Shown: piece by piece, positions 63,557-64,000 of the stretch
Layout of the letters: every line of letters starts with the position of its first letter
How positions within the stretch are numbered: position 1 is the stretch's first letter
Origin: Oricola indica
GTDB taxonomy: Bacteria > Pseudomonadota > Alphaproteobacteria > Rhizobiales > Rhizobiaceae
Length of the DNA: 64,000 nucleotides
NCBI RefSeq assembly: GCF_019966595.1
Contig: NZ_JAINFJ010000004.1
Location: forward strand, 248,001-312,000
Direction: 5' to 3'
The notes under the pieces: generated by a model
Seen by the model: the letters and a program-made list of their open reading frames with translations, nothing else
Database searches by the model: none
What the model was told of the DNA's origin: nothing
Position numbers and translations under genes: made by a program

Positions 63557-64000
63557 ATGGGCTTTACAATCGCCATCGCAGGCGCAACCGGCAATGTCGG
63601 TCGCGAAATGCTCAACATACTGGAAGAACGCGGTTTCCCGGCAGACAAGGTCGTGCCGCTCGCCTCGCGCCGCTCCATCGGGCAGGAAGTCTCCTACGGC
63701 GACAAGACACTCAAGGTCCAGGCGCTGGAAAACTACGACTTCTCGGAAGCCGATATCTGCCTGATGTCGGCAGGCGGCAACGTGTCCAAGGAGTGGTCGC
63801 CGAAGATCGCCGCCAAGGGCTGCGTCGTCATCGACAACTCCTCGGCCTGGCGTTACGACTCCGACGTTCCGCTGATCGTTCCCGAGGTCAATGCCGATGC
63901 GGTCGAGGGCTTCCGGAAAAAGAATATCATCGCAAACCCGAACTGCTCCACGGCGCAGCTCGTCGTCGCCCTGAAGCCGCTGCACGACGCGGCGACCATC
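63557..64000 (+). CDS. asd: Aspartate-semialdehyde dehydrogenase (5' part)
   Basis: The first 148 residues of Asd, cut by the window end. IAIAGATGNVGREML is the NADP-binding turn, LASRRSIGQEV the phosphate-binding Arg region, and ANPNCSTAQ carries the catalytic Cys130. It reduces aspartyl phosphate on the way to lysine, threonine and methionine. AGAGAGGAGCAAGAAGG precedes the ATG. leuB-asd proximity is usual in Rhizobiales. Confidence 0.97.
   Translation, partial: MGFTIAIAGATGNVGREMLNILEERGFPADKVVPLASRRSIGQEVSYGDKTLKVQALENYDFSEADICLMSAGGNVSKEWSPKIAAKGCVVIDNSSAWRYDSDVPLIVPEVNADAVEGFRKKNIIANPNCSTAQLVVALKPLHDAATI

Overview
This 64 kb window is GC-rich chromosomal DNA of an alphaproteobacterium, most likely order Hyphomicrobiales (Rhizobiales). 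I did not resolve the genus. The placement rests on gene order and signals that I recognise from that group: hemC-hemD followed by a Mic60/mitofilin-like gene and hemY; tsaD-gpsA-EVE; response regulator, cyclic-nucleotide-binding protein, xthA, lolA and ftsK side by side; glnK-amtB next to tesB; leuD, leuB and asd close together; a LexA box of the direct-repeat alphaproteobacterial type; and a full CtrA-type box in front of ftsK.

Layout. 0-5 kb holds the tail of an acetyltransferase gene and three uncharacterised secreted proteins: a repeat protein with IPT/TIG-like segments, a WSC-domain plus beta-propeller protein, and a small exported protein. 5-9 kb is housekeeping: ppa, yggT/yggU, an MFS exporter, a glutamine amidotransferase and a TerB-like protein. 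9-14 kb is the haem/Mic60 cluster on the minus strand. 14-18 kb on the plus strand has tsaD, gpsA, EVE, a methyltransferase and DUF1761, ending against an L,D-transpeptidase. 18.5-24 kb is a signalling, repair and division block. 24-29 kb carries two tandem glnK-amtB pairs and tesB. 29-34 kb has a UbiH-type hydroxylase, TetR, Trm112-like, LON-like, CnoX and ProX genes, and a tRNA-Gly(GCC). 34-46.3 kb is accessory DNA bounded by a direct repeat of the tRNA-Gly 3' flank. It contains an IS5-family element, a broken PLD-like gene and a cluster of uncharacterised exported or membrane-anchored proteins, including a 1,016-residue von Willebrand A protein. 46.5-52.4 kb is the LexA-controlled mutagenesis cassette imuA-imuB-dnaE2. 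52.5-64 kb has a zincin, a DUF1194 VWA protein, a CoA-ester lyase, an FAD oxidoreductase, leuD, an acyl-carrier protein and ketosynthase pair, a MarR-controlled hydrolase, RidA, leuB and the start of asd.

The features most worth a second look are: (i) two 104-bp imperfect palindromes, each filling exactly the gap between two convergent genes and supplying the stop codons of both; (ii) the tRNA-Gly-associated accessory region with its unexplained envelope-protein cluster; (iii) the double glnK-amtB locus, with sigma-54-like elements before both copies; (iv) a tandem-palindrome MarR operator; and (v) a DUF1194 gene whose signal peptide can only be reached from a non-standard ATC start codon. 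All coordinates and alignments were read by eye. No database search was run.
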